DNA from: Rhodocyclaceae bacterium
GTDB lineage: Bacteria > Pseudomonadota > Gammaproteobacteria > Burkholderiales > Rhodocyclaceae
Direction: 5' to 3'
Length of the DNA: 16,496 bases
Assembly (NCBI GenBank): GCA_018262875.1
Contig: JADFDL010000012.1
Location: 1 to 16,496, forward strand
The notes beneath the pieces are model-generated. The model ran no database searches and had not been told where the DNA came from. It saw nothing but the letters and a program-made list of their open reading frames with translations. The position numbers were made by a program, and so were the translations under genes. This document shows, piece after piece, positions 8,266-14,694 of the stretch (the stretch's first letter is position 1; every line of letters starts with the position of its first letter).

Positions 8266-8298
8266 TGTGCAATGCACAAAAAAATCTTGCATTGCACA
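8266..8298. repeat. Perfect 11-bp inverted repeat TGTGCAATGCA, arms 22 bp apart centre to centre
   Basis: TGTGCAATGCA at 8266-8276 is repeated in reverse complement as TGCATTGCACA at 8288-8298, with an A-rich 11-nt spacer. Each arm is itself nearly palindromic (TGCAATGCA). The 22-bp centre spacing is about two helical turns, which suits two copies of a dimeric regulator on one DNA face. It could equally fold as an RNA hairpin if transcribed. Confidence 0.7.
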
Positions 8299-8428
8299 AA
8301 TATTTCTGCCACACTGCAGACAGTTGGGACGTAAGGTGGATTTTCGGCGTTCCGGGTTTTTTGTCTCCTCCACCCTCCTCCTTTGGAGTGGATTTAGCGC
8401 GATCCTTTAAGGAACGCGCTTTTTTTTC
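8299..8428 (+). ncRNA. Candidate short non-coding RNA ending at an orphan terminator (5' end unknown)
   Basis: A strong intrinsic terminator ends at about 8427 and points rightward, yet the nearest gene to its left (OsmC-like) is transcribed leftward from 8032. Something must therefore start between 8033 and the terminator and run right. No convincing protein frame ends there. The stretch can fold: GGTGGA (8335-8340) pairs with TCCACC (8369-8374), and CTCC/GGAG (8378-8388) closes a 3-nt loop. The rplM promoter lies downstream of the terminator, so this is not simply the rplM leader. No clear promoter was found; AATAAT at 8261-8266 is the best -10-like hexamer. It could be a trans-acting small RNA or an attenuator leader read from an upstream promoter into rplM. 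The 5' end is a guess. Confidence 0.45.
8396..8427 (+). terminator. Strong rho-independent terminator with no upstream gene
   Basis: The outer stem is AGCGCG (8396-8401) with CGCGCT (8415-8420). After an A/A mismatch there is an inner stem TCCT (8403-8406) with AGGA (8410-8413) and a TTA loop. Eight T residues follow (8420-8427, the first in the stem). It works only rightward, since the reverse strand has no T run. Confidence 0.85.
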
Positions 8429-8493
8429 GTTTGATTCGCATGAGCAGACTACCTTTGGCGAGGCGTTACAAGTAGATGTGTAGCGCTGCACGT

Positions 8494-8523
8494 TTGACAT
8501 GTCAGTTCGAACTGCAATACAAT
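8494..8523 (+). promoter_or_regulatory. Sigma70 promoter of rplM-rpsI
   Basis: A perfect TTGACA (8494-8499), an 18-bp spacer and TACAAT (8518-8523) are followed by the GC-rich discriminator GCGCGGC. The start of transcription should fall near 8530, giving a leader of about 37 nt with GAGGAAA before the rplM ATG at 8567. The discriminator is typical of promoters repressed by ppGpp/DksA. Between the orphan terminator (8427) and this promoter I see nothing else. Confidence 0.88.
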
Positions 8524-8566
8524 GCGCGGCTTTCCGTATTACGCAGTTAGCCGTAGAGGAAACCCC

Positions 8567-8995
8567 ATGAAAACATTTTCCGCCAAGCCGCATGAAGTCA
8601 AGCGCGACTGGTTAGTCGTCGATGCGACAGACAAGGTGCTCGGTCGCTTGGCCACCGTGATTGCTCGCCACCTTCGCGGCAAGCACAAACCCGAGTTCAC
8701 GCCACATGTTGATACTGGCGACTATATCGTCGTTGTAAATGTGGAGAAGTTGCGTGTAACCGGCGCCAAAGCCGAGCAGAAAGTGTATTACCGTCATTCG
8801 GGCTATCCCGGAGGCGTCTATGAGGACACGTTCGCGAAACTGCAACAGCGTGCGCCTGTTCGTGTTCTGGAGAAGGCCGTCAAGGGCATGTTGCCGAAAG
8901 GTCCGCTTGGCTACGCCATGATCAAGAAACTGAAGGTCTATGCTGGCGGCGATCATCCGCACGTTGCCCAGCAACCCAAGTCGCTGGAGATTTAA
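8567..8995 (+). CDS. rplM: Ribosomal protein L13
   Basis: 142 residues, the same length as E. coli L13. An early-assembling protein of the 50S subunit that binds 23S rRNA. Recognisable segments are [14 protein letters not shown] at the N-terminus, [34 protein letters not shown] and [21 protein letters not shown]. The frame is open upstream to an ATG at 8522, but that ATG lies inside the -10 region of the promoter, so the start is the ATG at 8567 with its GAGGAAA ribosome binding site. It forms a two-gene operon with rpsI, whose ATG follows 3 nt after the rplM stop. Confidence 0.98.
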   Translation: MKTFSAKPHEVKRDWLVVDATDKVLGRLATVIARHLRGKHKPEFTPHVDTGDYIVVVNVEKLRVTGAKAEQKVYYRHSGYPGGVYEDTFAKLQQRAPVRVLEKAVKGMLPKGPLGYAMIKKLKVYAGGDHPHVAQQPKSLEI

Positions 8996-8998
8996 TGA

Positions 8999-9391
8999 AT
9001 GGCTGCTAATTTCTATTACGGTACCGGCCGGCGCAAGACCGCTGTTGCACGCGTTTTCATGAAAGCCGGAAGTGGCAAGTTTGTTGTGAACGACAAGCCG
9101 CTCGACGAATTTTTCTCCCGTGAGACCGGTCGCATGGTCGTGCGTCAGCCGCTCGAACTGACGCAACATATCGGCACTTTCGATATTTTGGTGAACGTAT
9201 CCGGCGGAGGCGAGTCCGGCCAGGCTGGCGCCGTGCGGCACGGCATTACTCGTGCGCTGATCGAATACGATGCGACTTTGAAACCCACGCTTTCCAATGC
9301 GGGTTTCGTCACGCGCGACGCACGCGAGGTAGAGCGCAAGAAGGTCGGCTTTCACAAGGCGCGCCGTCGTAAGCAATTCTCCAAGCGTTGA
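8999..9391 (+). CDS. rpsI: Ribosomal protein S9
   Basis: 130 residues, as in E. coli. S9 is a 30S head protein whose C-terminal arginine/lysine tail reaches the P-site tRNA; the tail here reads [11 protein letters not shown], matching the invariant SKR end. The N-terminus [14 protein letters not shown] and the central [16 protein letters not shown] segment are diagnostic. Its Shine-Dalgarno GGAG (8986-8989) sits within the last codons of rplM, so the two are probably coupled. An out-of-frame ATG at 8995 overlaps the rplM stop and is not used. A strong terminator follows. Confidence 0.98.
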   Translation: MAANFYYGTGRRKTAVARVFMKAGSGKFVVNDKPLDEFFSRETGRMVVRQPLELTQHIGTFDILVNVSGGGESGQAGAVRHGITRALIEYDATLKPTLSNAGFVTRDAREVERKKVGFHKARRRKQFSKR

Positions 9392-9414
9392 GCAAGTTCG
9401 GAGCAATGAAAAAA

Positions 9415-9435
9415 GCCGCCGCCGGGCGGCTTTTT
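9415..9435 (+). terminator. Rho-independent terminator of rplM-rpsI
   Basis: GCCGCC (9415-9420), a GCCG loop and GGCGGC (9425-9430) are followed by TTTTT, and the stem is preceded by an A run. It lies 24 nt after the rpsI stop and separates the operon from argC. Confidence 0.93.
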
Positions 9436-9505
9436 CGTCTATGGTGCTCTCGTTGCGCGATCCGGAAATCGTGCATTACCATAGCCCTTTGGAATGGAGA
9501 AATTA

Positions 9506-10534
9506 ATGATCAAAGTCGGCATAGTCGGCGGTACCGGCTATACGGGCGTGGAGCTGTTGCGTTTGCTGGCACAGCACCCGCACGTCGAATTGCGCGCCAT
9601 TACATCGCGAGGCGATGCCGGCAGGGCGGTCGCGGACATGTTCCCCAGTCTGCGTGGGCGGATTGCTTTGAGTTTCGCCGACCCCAAGGCGGCTGACCTG
9701 GAGGCTTGCGATCTTGTCTTCTTTGCCACGCCGAATGGCATCGCCATGGGCCAGGCCAGAGCGCTTCTCGATGCCGGGGTGCGCGTGATCGATCTGGCAG
9801 CCGATTTCCGGATCAAGGATATCGCTGTATGGGAGAAATGGTACGGCATGAAGCACGCCGCACCGGAACTTGTCTCCGAGGCCGTATATGGCTTGCCGGA
9901 AGCCAACCGTGCGCAAATCAGGCCAGCACGTTTGGTGGCCAACCCGGGCTGCTACCCGACCGCAGTTCAGTTGGGATTCCTGCCATTGGTCGAGTCCGGC
10001 TTGGTGGACGGGGATCACTTGATAGCCGACGCGAAATCCGGCGTATCTGGGGCCGGTCGCAAGGCGGAGGTACATAGTCTTTTTTCGGAGACATCCGACA
10101 GTTTCAAGGCCTATGGGGTGCCTGGTCATCGCCACCTGCCCGAGATCCGCCAAGGATTGTCCATTGCCGCTGGCAAAGCAGTTGGCTTGACCTTTGTGCC
10201 GCATCTGACGCCGATGATCCGCGGCATCCACGCCACGCTATATGCCCGGGTAACACGGGAGGCGGATTTCCAGGCGCTATATGAATCGCGCTATAAGGAA
10301 GAGCCTTTCGTGGATGTGCTGCCTTTCGCCAGCCACCCGGATACACGCTCGGTACGGGCAGCCAACATTTGCAGGATTGCCCTGCACCGGCCGCAAGGTG
10401 GAGATACGCTAGTCGTCCTGTCGGTGATTGACAATCTGGTCAAGGGTGCGGCTGGTCAAGCCGTGCAGAACATGAATATCATGTTCGGGTTCGACGAATG
10501 CGCGGGTCTTACACAGATTCCCGTCTTGCCGTGA
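9506..10534 (+). CDS. argC: N-acetyl-gamma-glutamyl-phosphate reductase
   Basis: 342 residues, the type 1 ArgC length. It reduces N-acetylglutamyl phosphate with NADPH in arginine synthesis. The N-terminus [20 protein letters not shown] is the dinucleotide-binding loop; the catalytic cysteine is C149 in NPGCYPT; DLAADFR (97-102) and [16 protein letters not shown] are also conserved. An in-frame ATG exists at 9494, but GGAG (9496-9499) lies 6 nt before the ATG at 9506, which also gives the canonical N-terminus. A weak promoter candidate is TTGCGC (9453-9458) with TACCAT (9477-9482). Its TGA is within a few bases of the next gene's start, so argC heads an operon with the DUF6776-type gene. Confidence 0.97.
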   Translation: MIKVGIVGGTGYTGVELLRLLAQHPHVELRAITSRGDAGRAVADMFPSLRGRIALSFADPKAADLEACDLVFFATPNGIAMGQARALLDAGVRVIDLAADFRIKDIAVWEKWYGMKHAAPELVSEAVYGLPEANRAQIRPARLVANPGCYPTAVQLGFLPLVESGLVDGDHLIADAKSGVSGAGRKAEVHSLFSETSDSFKAYGVPGHRHLPEIRQGLSIAAGKAVGLTFVPHLTPMIRGIHATLYARVTREADFQALYESRYKEEPFVDVLPFASHPDTRSVRAANICRIALHRPQGGDTLVVLSVIDNLVKGAAGQAVQNMNIMFGFDECAGLTQIPVLP

Positions 10535-10536
10535 CG

Positions 10537-11268
10537 ATGCGGCGGCTGCGCAGCCGTTTCGGTATTTCAGCCCCCAAAGTGGCAGTGCGCACTCACATTC
10601 CATGGTATTGGCGTGTGCTGGCGACGATTGCCGTTCTGTCTATCTCTATTGCGTTTGCCGGATGGGTCTATGATGCGGGTCGCAAAATTGCCGGTTTCGA
10701 CAAGCGCGAGACGGAACAGGAGATGACAATGCTTCGAGACCGCGTTGCAGAACTGGAGCTGGAAGCCGCCAAATTACGTGCCCTTACGAATGCGGGTGAA
10801 AGTACCGTGCAGATCGAGCGGACGACGCAGCAGCAGTTGAGTCGCCAAGTCAAAGCACTGGAACAGGAAAATGGTCGGCTGAAGGAAGATCTGGCCTTCT
10901 TTGAAAATTTGGCCGTTGCAGAAGGAAAGGAGGCAGGTTTCACCATCAATCGGCTTCGTGTCGAGCCAAACGGGAATCCAGAGCATTACCGATATCGGTT
11001 GCTTGCCGCGGCGCAGGGAGGGAAAAAAGATCGCGAATTTCGAGGAAGCATTCAGCTTGTGATCAGTCTGCAGCAGGGAGGTAAAAGTGCTATGATGGTT
11101 TTGCCTGCACAAAACGACCCCGGCAGGCAAAGATTCGATATAAATTTCAAGCACTTTCAGCGCGTGGATGGGACTTTTCAAGTCCCCGTAGGCGCGCGAG
11201 TCACGAGTGTCGAAGCACGCCTGGTTCAGGACGGCGTGACGCGAGCATCGCAGGCAGTCGTGCTATAA
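10537..11268 (+). CDS. DUF6776-type membrane-anchored coiled-coil protein
   Basis: 243 residues from the ATG at 10537; a GTG at 10531 would overlap the argC stop as GTGA, and either start implies coupling with argC. The layout is a basic cytoplasmic N-terminus (1-22, RRLRSRFG), one membrane span (about 24-45, WYWRVLATIAVLSISIAFAG), then a charged coiled coil (about 58-125, with regular L/A/E/R spacing as in RDRVAELELEAAKLRAL and KALEQENGRLKEDLAFFENL), and a C-terminal beta-rich domain (about 135-243) with YRYRLLAA, IQLVISLQ and FQVPVGARVTSVEARLV. From memory this is the DUF6776 family, with no known function. The C-terminal domain is predicted to face the periplasm. It is 14 nt before the bactofilin gene. 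Confidence 0.75.
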   Translation: MRRLRSRFGISAPKVAVRTHIPWYWRVLATIAVLSISIAFAGWVYDAGRKIAGFDKRETEQEMTMLRDRVAELELEAAKLRALTNAGESTVQIERTTQQQLSRQVKALEQENGRLKEDLAFFENLAVAEGKEAGFTINRLRVEPNGNPEHYRYRLLAAAQGGKKDREFRGSIQLVISLQQGGKSAMMVLPAQNDPGRQRFDINFKHFQRVDGTFQVPVGARVTSVEARLVQDGVTRASQAVVL

Positions 11269-11282
11269 AGAGGAGGCATGCC

Positions 11283-11690
11283 ATGTTTCTCAAAAGGGAC
11301 AAATCCAGCAAACCGCAAAGCCGGATCGATAGCCTGATCGGGGCTGGCACCAAAATCGAAGGGGATGTGACATTTGTTGGCGGGCTCCGCGTAGATGGCG
11401 AGGTAAAGGGCAATGTCCGCTCGACGGGTGAGGATGGTGGCACGCTGGTGGTTAGTGAGCATGCCCGGATCGAGGGGGAAATCCATGTTTCCCATCAGGT
11501 TATAAACGGTACGATCATTGGCCCGATTTATTCAAGCGAATTTCTTGAACTTCAGCCTCGGGCTCGCGTCACAGGTGATGTCCAGTACAACAGCCTCGAA
11601 ATGCATTTGGGCGCCATCGTTCAGGGTAGGCTGGTACATCAGGGTGGCACTGGTAAGGCAGTAGAGCTCAAGCTGGCCTCCAGCAATTGA
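11283..11690 (+). CDS. Bactofilin family polymer-forming protein
   Basis: 135 residues. Bactofilins polymerise without nucleotide into filaments through a right-handed beta-helix and serve as scaffolds for cell-wall enzymes, stalk or helical shape and chromosome positioning. The core (about 17-118) shows the repeating glycine/valine pattern of the family: [28 protein letters not shown], then [21 protein letters not shown] and [26 protein letters not shown]. The N-terminal tail [16 protein letters not shown] is short and basic, as in membrane-attached bactofilins. AGGAGG (11271-11276) lies 6 nt before the ATG. It follows the DUF6776-type gene closely, and the M23 endopeptidase and AnmK genes lie about 450 bp further on, on the other strand. 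Confidence 0.92.
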   Translation: MFLKRDKSSKPQSRIDSLIGAGTKIEGDVTFVGGLRVDGEVKGNVRSTGEDGGTLVVSEHARIEGEIHVSHQVINGTIIGPIYSSEFLELQPRARVTGDVQYNSLEMHLGAIVQGRLVHQGGTGKAVELKLASSN

Positions 11691-11698
11691 CGGGATCG

Positions 11699-11727
11699 TT
11701 GCCAGCTCATATATTGTTCGGATATTT
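11699..11727 (+). promoter_or_regulatory. Possible promoter of erpA
   Basis: TTGCCA (11699-11704), a 17-bp spacer and an AT-rich ATATTT (11722-11727) lie in the 58-nt gap between the bactofilin gene and erpA. The -10 match is poor. I do not see a clear IscR site. Confidence 0.3.
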
Positions 11728-11748
11728 ACTAGTTTTCAGGAGTTTTCA

Positions 11749-12096
11749 ATGAACGCTGTCACTGAAATGTCGCTACTGAACTTCACCGATAATGCCGCCA
11801 ACAAGGTGCGCGAACTGATCGTCGAGGAGGGTAACGCCGAACTCAAATTGCGCGTATTTGTGACGGGCGGCGGTTGCTCCGGCTTCCAGTACGGGTTTAC
11901 CTTTGACGAGGTGCAAAACGAGGACGATACCGTGATGCAGAAAAACGGGGTGACGCTGCTGATCGATCCGATGAGTTACCAGTACCTCGTCGGGGCGGAA
12001 ATCGATTACACCGAAGGGCTGGAGGGTGCGCAGTTCGTCATCAAGAACCCGAACGCGACTTCGACCTGCGGTTGCGGATCGTCTTTCAACGCATAA
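11749..12096 (+). CDS. erpA: Iron-sulfur cluster insertion protein ErpA
   Basis: 115 residues, the normal A-type carrier length. ErpA receives Fe-S clusters from the Isc system and delivers them to targets such as IspG/IspH and respiratory enzymes. The three cluster-binding cysteines are C43 ([12 protein letters not shown]), C107 and C109 ([10 protein letters not shown]). The [33 protein letters not shown] stretch is diagnostic of ErpA rather than IscA. The Shine-Dalgarno AGGAG (11738-11742) is 6 nt before the ATG and is framed by two copies of AGTTTTCA (11731-11738, 11741-11748). A hairpin with a weak T tract follows the gene. Confidence 0.96.
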   Translation: MNAVTEMSLLNFTDNAANKVRELIVEEGNAELKLRVFVTGGGCSGFQYGFTFDEVQNEDDTVMQKNGVTLLIDPMSYQYLVGAEIDYTEGLEGAQFVIKNPNATSTCGCGSSFNA

Positions 12097-12119
12097 TCCA
12101 GGGTTTTCGGATGTAAATC

Positions 12120-12143
12120 GGGGAGCTAGGCTCCCCATCTTCC
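12120..12143 (+). terminator. Hairpin terminator after erpA
   Basis: GGGGAGC (12120-12126), loop TAG and GCTCCCC (12130-12136) form a perfect 7-bp stem, followed by ATCTTCCTTT, a broken T tract. It sits between the convergent erpA and anmK genes and may serve both, although neither side has a strong T run. Confidence 0.62.
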
Positions 12144-12144
12144 T

Positions 12145-13266
12145 TTAGTGCGGGTAGATTGCTCCCAAGATGCGCGCTCCCTTGGCCCCGGTGACTGAGG
12201 GCAGATTGCCGGGCAGGCCGTGCAGAGTTTGTCTTGCCAGCCAGGCAAATGCCAAGGCTTCCACCCAGTCCGCCTCGATCCCCAGTATATCGCTCGTCTG
12301 AATTCGGGTTCGCGGTAAAAGCGCGGACAAACGCCTTAACAACATTTCGTTGTGAGCCCCCCCGCCGCAGACGGCAAGTTCCTCTGGCTTACCGCACCAG
12401 CGTTCGATAGCTGATGCAATGGATCTTGCGCTGAGTTCGAGCAGCGTGGCTTGGACGTCCTCCGCCGGTTCGCCGCCAACAAGGTTCGACTCAAGCCAGT
12501 CGATGTTGAATTGCTCGCGGCCACAACTCTTTGGCGGTGCCAGGTCGAGAAAGGGATGAGCCAGCAGCGCATCGAGCAGTCGCGGAATGACATGACCGCT
12601 CGATGCCCACTTCCCATCTTCGTCAAAGACTCGGCCGGTGTGCCGCTGTACCCAGGCATCGAGCAATATGTTGCCAGGTCCGGTATCGAACCCCTTAGTG
12701 ATGGAACCGGGGTTGAGGTTGGTAACATTGGCAATGCCACCAACATTGAGGATGATGCGGTGAACCTCGGGGGATCGAAACACAACGTCATGGAATGCCG
12801 GAACCAGCGGCGCACCCTGTCCGCCAGCGGCCATATCCCGGTTGCGGAAATCGACGACGATGCTGATGCCGCTCAATTCAGCCAGCAATGCCGGATTGCC
12901 CAGCTGAAGCGTATAGCCGTCGTGTGGGTTGTGGCGAATCGTCTGGCCGTGGCAGCCGACCGCATGAATTGATTCTGCCAAGACGCCGGCCTTTTCAAGC
13001 ACGGCTTCAACCGCCTGATGATAAAGATGGGCGATCTCATTTCCGATCAAGGCGGCATGATGCAGCTCGTCAAAGCCCTTTTCCTGCAAGTCTAGCAGGC
13101 GTTCGGGCAGCTCGCGCGGATAAGGAAGGTAGTGCGTGGCAATCAATCTGGGCGGGTGCGTGCCGAAATCGGCCAGCACGGCGTCGACGCCATCCAAACT
13201 TGTGCCTGACATGAGGCCGACATACAGATCGGCTGTGGCGTTCTTATGGGGTTTGTCCGAGGTCAT
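12145..13266 (-). CDS. anmK: Anhydro-N-acetylmuramic acid kinase
   Basis: 373 residues, usual length. AnmK opens the 1,6-anhydro ring of anhydroMurNAc and phosphorylates it to MurNAc-6-phosphate, recycling wall fragments made by lytic transglycosylases. Motifs: VGLMSGTSLDGVD (16-28), the ATP site; GCHGQTIRHNP (104-114); VVDFRNRDMAAGGQGAPLVP; ILNVGGIANVTNL; FDTGPGN with the likely catalytic D194; and AVCGGGAHNE. The ATG is at 13266-13264, 25 nt after the mepM-like stop, so the two form one minus-strand operon. No Shine-Dalgarno is visible and the start codon lies inside a perfect 9-bp hairpin. MurQ, needed for the next step, is not in the window. Confidence 0.96.
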   Translation of the reverse strand: MTSDKPHKNATADLYVGLMSGTSLDGVDAVLADFGTHPPRLIATHYLPYPRELPERLLDLQEKGFDELHHAALIGNEIAHLYHQAVEAVLEKAGVLAESIHAVGCHGQTIRHNPHDGYTLQLGNPALLAELSGISIVVDFRNRDMAAGGQGAPLVPAFHDVVFRSPEVHRIILNVGGIANVTNLNPGSITKGFDTGPGNILLDAWVQRHTGRVFDEDGKWASSGHVIPRLLDALLAHPFLDLAPPKSCGREQFNIDWLESNLVGGEPAEDVQATLLELSARSIASAIERWCGKPEELAVCGGGAHNEMLLRRLSALLPRTRIQTSDILGIEADWVEALAFAWLARQTLHGLPGNLPSVTGAKGARILGAIYPH

Positions 13267-13287
13267 CTCGCAGCGGGTTGCGAGATG
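13264..13287 (-). promoter_or_regulatory. Hairpin containing the anmK start codon
   Basis: In the minus-strand mRNA, CAUCUCGCA and UGCGAGAUG form a perfect 9-bp stem around a 6-nt ACCCGC loop, and the final AUG is the anmK start codon. The codon would be paired with the CAU at the 5' end of the hairpin. Opening by ribosomes translating the upstream gene, whose stop is at 13292, is a plausible coupling device. Confidence 0.6.
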
Positions 13288-13291
13288 TTTG

Positions 13292-14620
13292 CTAGTCGAG
13301 CAGGGCGAGGTTCATGCCGCGAATCCGGTCGAGGCGGTAAACGAGGGGATCGGCATGGAGTTTGAACTCGGCCATTTGCTGCGATGCCAGGGGCGGTGCG
13401 CTCGGCAAAGCGACGGCCAGCGGGTTCTGGTGCACATCATTAATACGGACCTCGTAATGCAGGTGCGGCCCGGTGGCCCAGCCTGTCTTGCCGACATAAC
13501 CAATGATGTCGCTTTGGCTGACGCGCTGTCCCTTGCGCATGCCCGCCGAGAAACCGTTCAAATGCCCGTAGTGCGTTGTGAAACGACCTTGGTGGCGAAT
13601 GACTACCAGGTTGCCATAGCCGCCCTGCCTGCCGACGAACTCCACAATACCGTCGCCCGTCGCCTTGACCCGAGTTCCGATCGGCGCGCCGTAGTCGACG
13701 CCCTTGTGCGCACGCCAGGTTTGGTGAATCGGGTGAAAGCGTGAGTATGAAAATCCGGAAGTGACGCGGGAGAACTCCAGGGGGGAGCGGAGAAAGGCCT
13801 TGCGTATGTTCTTGCCTTCAGCAGTGTAGTAGCCTTGCCCCTCCTTGCTTTCGAACCAGACAGCGCGAAACGTCTTGCCGTTGTTGGCGAACTCGGTTGC
13901 CAGAATGCGGCCAGTACGGGCAGGTTGGCCATGATCGAGGAGCAACTCGTAGACGACACTGAAACGGTCGCCTCGACGCAAGTCGCGATGAAAATCGATG
14001 TCCCCGCCGAAAATGTCGGCCATCTGCGTGGCGATGCTGTCGGGCAGGCCGATGGCATCGGTAGCAGCGAAAAGCGAACTGTGAATCTCGCCGGCCTTCA
14101 TTACCACCTGAGTAGTGAAAGCATGAGCCTGCTCGCCGACCTGCAATCTACCGTCGCGCCTTTCAACAACGAGGGTATTGTCCTTGAGCCCATTCAGGGG
14201 AAACGTCAAAGTAAGCAGTTCGCCGGTTACGCTGGTGTGGGCGGTCACGATCTTGCCGGGGCGCAACTGACGGAAAAGGGGCTGGGTATCCGGCTGCTGG
14301 CGTAAAAATCCAAAGGCTTTCTCGTCTTGCACACCCAGGCGAGACAGCAAGGCAGCAACAGTATCGCCGCGCTGTATGCGCTCCTCACGCACGAATGAAT
14401 TGGTCTCGGTAGTTTGGATAGCGCCAAGTGCGAGAGGCAGTTGTTCGACGACGACGCGTTGATACTCCCGGATTTCCGCACTGTCCGGGGCGGTGCCGAA
14501 TGCCGCCACCATGCCGAAAAGGGAGGCGCTTGCCACCAGGGCGCCAGCCGTGAAATGGCGAGGCCGGTTGTCGCGGATGGCCAGGAGATGCGCTAAAATT
14601 CGCGTCTTTCCGTTGTTCAT
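13292..14620 (-). CDS. M23 family peptidoglycan endopeptidase, MepM-like
   Basis: 442 residues from the ATG at 14620. The frame extends upstream to 14677, but [13 protein letters not shown] followed by a membrane segment (about 23-42) gives the expected anchored N-terminus. After it come a region with [16 protein letters not shown] (about 82-97, LysM/OapA-like) and a linker domain with [16 protein letters not shown]. The C-terminal LytM/M23 domain carries the zinc ligands H305 and D309 (HKGVDYG), H388 with H386 (GPHLHYEV), and HYGHL (350-354). The complete ligand set predicts an active enzyme that cuts D-Ala-mDAP cross-bridges in the periplasm, as for E. coli MepM. It is divergent from tyrS and followed by anmK in the same operon. 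No strong ribosome binding site is seen. Confidence 0.92.
   Translation of the reverse strand: MNNGKTRILAHLLAIRDNRPRHFTAGALVASASLFGMVAAFGTAPDSAEIREYQRVVVEQLPLALGAIQTTETNSFVREERIQRGDTVAALLSRLGVQDEKAFGFLRQQPDTQPLFRQLRPGKIVTAHTSVTGELLTLTFPLNGLKDNTLVVERRDGRLQVGEQAHAFTTQVVMKAGEIHSSLFAATDAIGLPDSIATQMADIFGGDIDFHRDLRRGDRFSVVYELLLDHGQPARTGRILATEFANNGKTFRAVWFESKEGQGYYTAEGKNIRKAFLRSPLEFSRVTSGFSYSRFHPIHQTWRAHKGVDYGAPIGTRVKATGDGIVEFVGRQGGYGNLVVIRHQGRFTTHYGHLNGFSAGMRKGQRVSQSDIIGYVGKTGWATGPHLHYEVRINDVHQNPLAVALPSAPPLASQQMAEFKLHADPLVYRLDRIRGMNLALLD
14594..14599 (+). promoter_or_regulatory. Possible -10 element for tyrS (TAAAAT)
   Basis: GCTAAAATTCGCG lies 96 nt before the tyrS ATG, within the first codons of the divergent mepM-like gene. 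A TTGTCG at 14568-14573 would leave a 20-bp spacer, too long for a good promoter. The element matches those before ffh and proS. Confidence 0.4.
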
Positions 14621-14694
14621 GCACACGCGCCGGTAAAAAACTTGGGCGAGTGTATCAAAAAACCGGCTCAAGCCCAAATTCGGGAAATCCCATC

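Noticed and set aside
8265..8483. 72-residue plus-strand frame in the osmC-like/rplM gap
   Set aside because: It runs straight through the strong terminator, starts inside the inverted repeat, has no ribosome site, and its composition looks non-coding.
8522..8566. Upstream ATG start for rplM at 8522
   Set aside because: It lies within the -10 hexamer of the promoter; the ATG at 8567 has a ribosome site and gives the standard 142 residues.
14621..14677. Longer start of the mepM-like gene at 14677
   Set aside because: The added residues precede a normal anchored N-terminus and would overlap the tyrS leader; the ATG at 14620 fits the family better.
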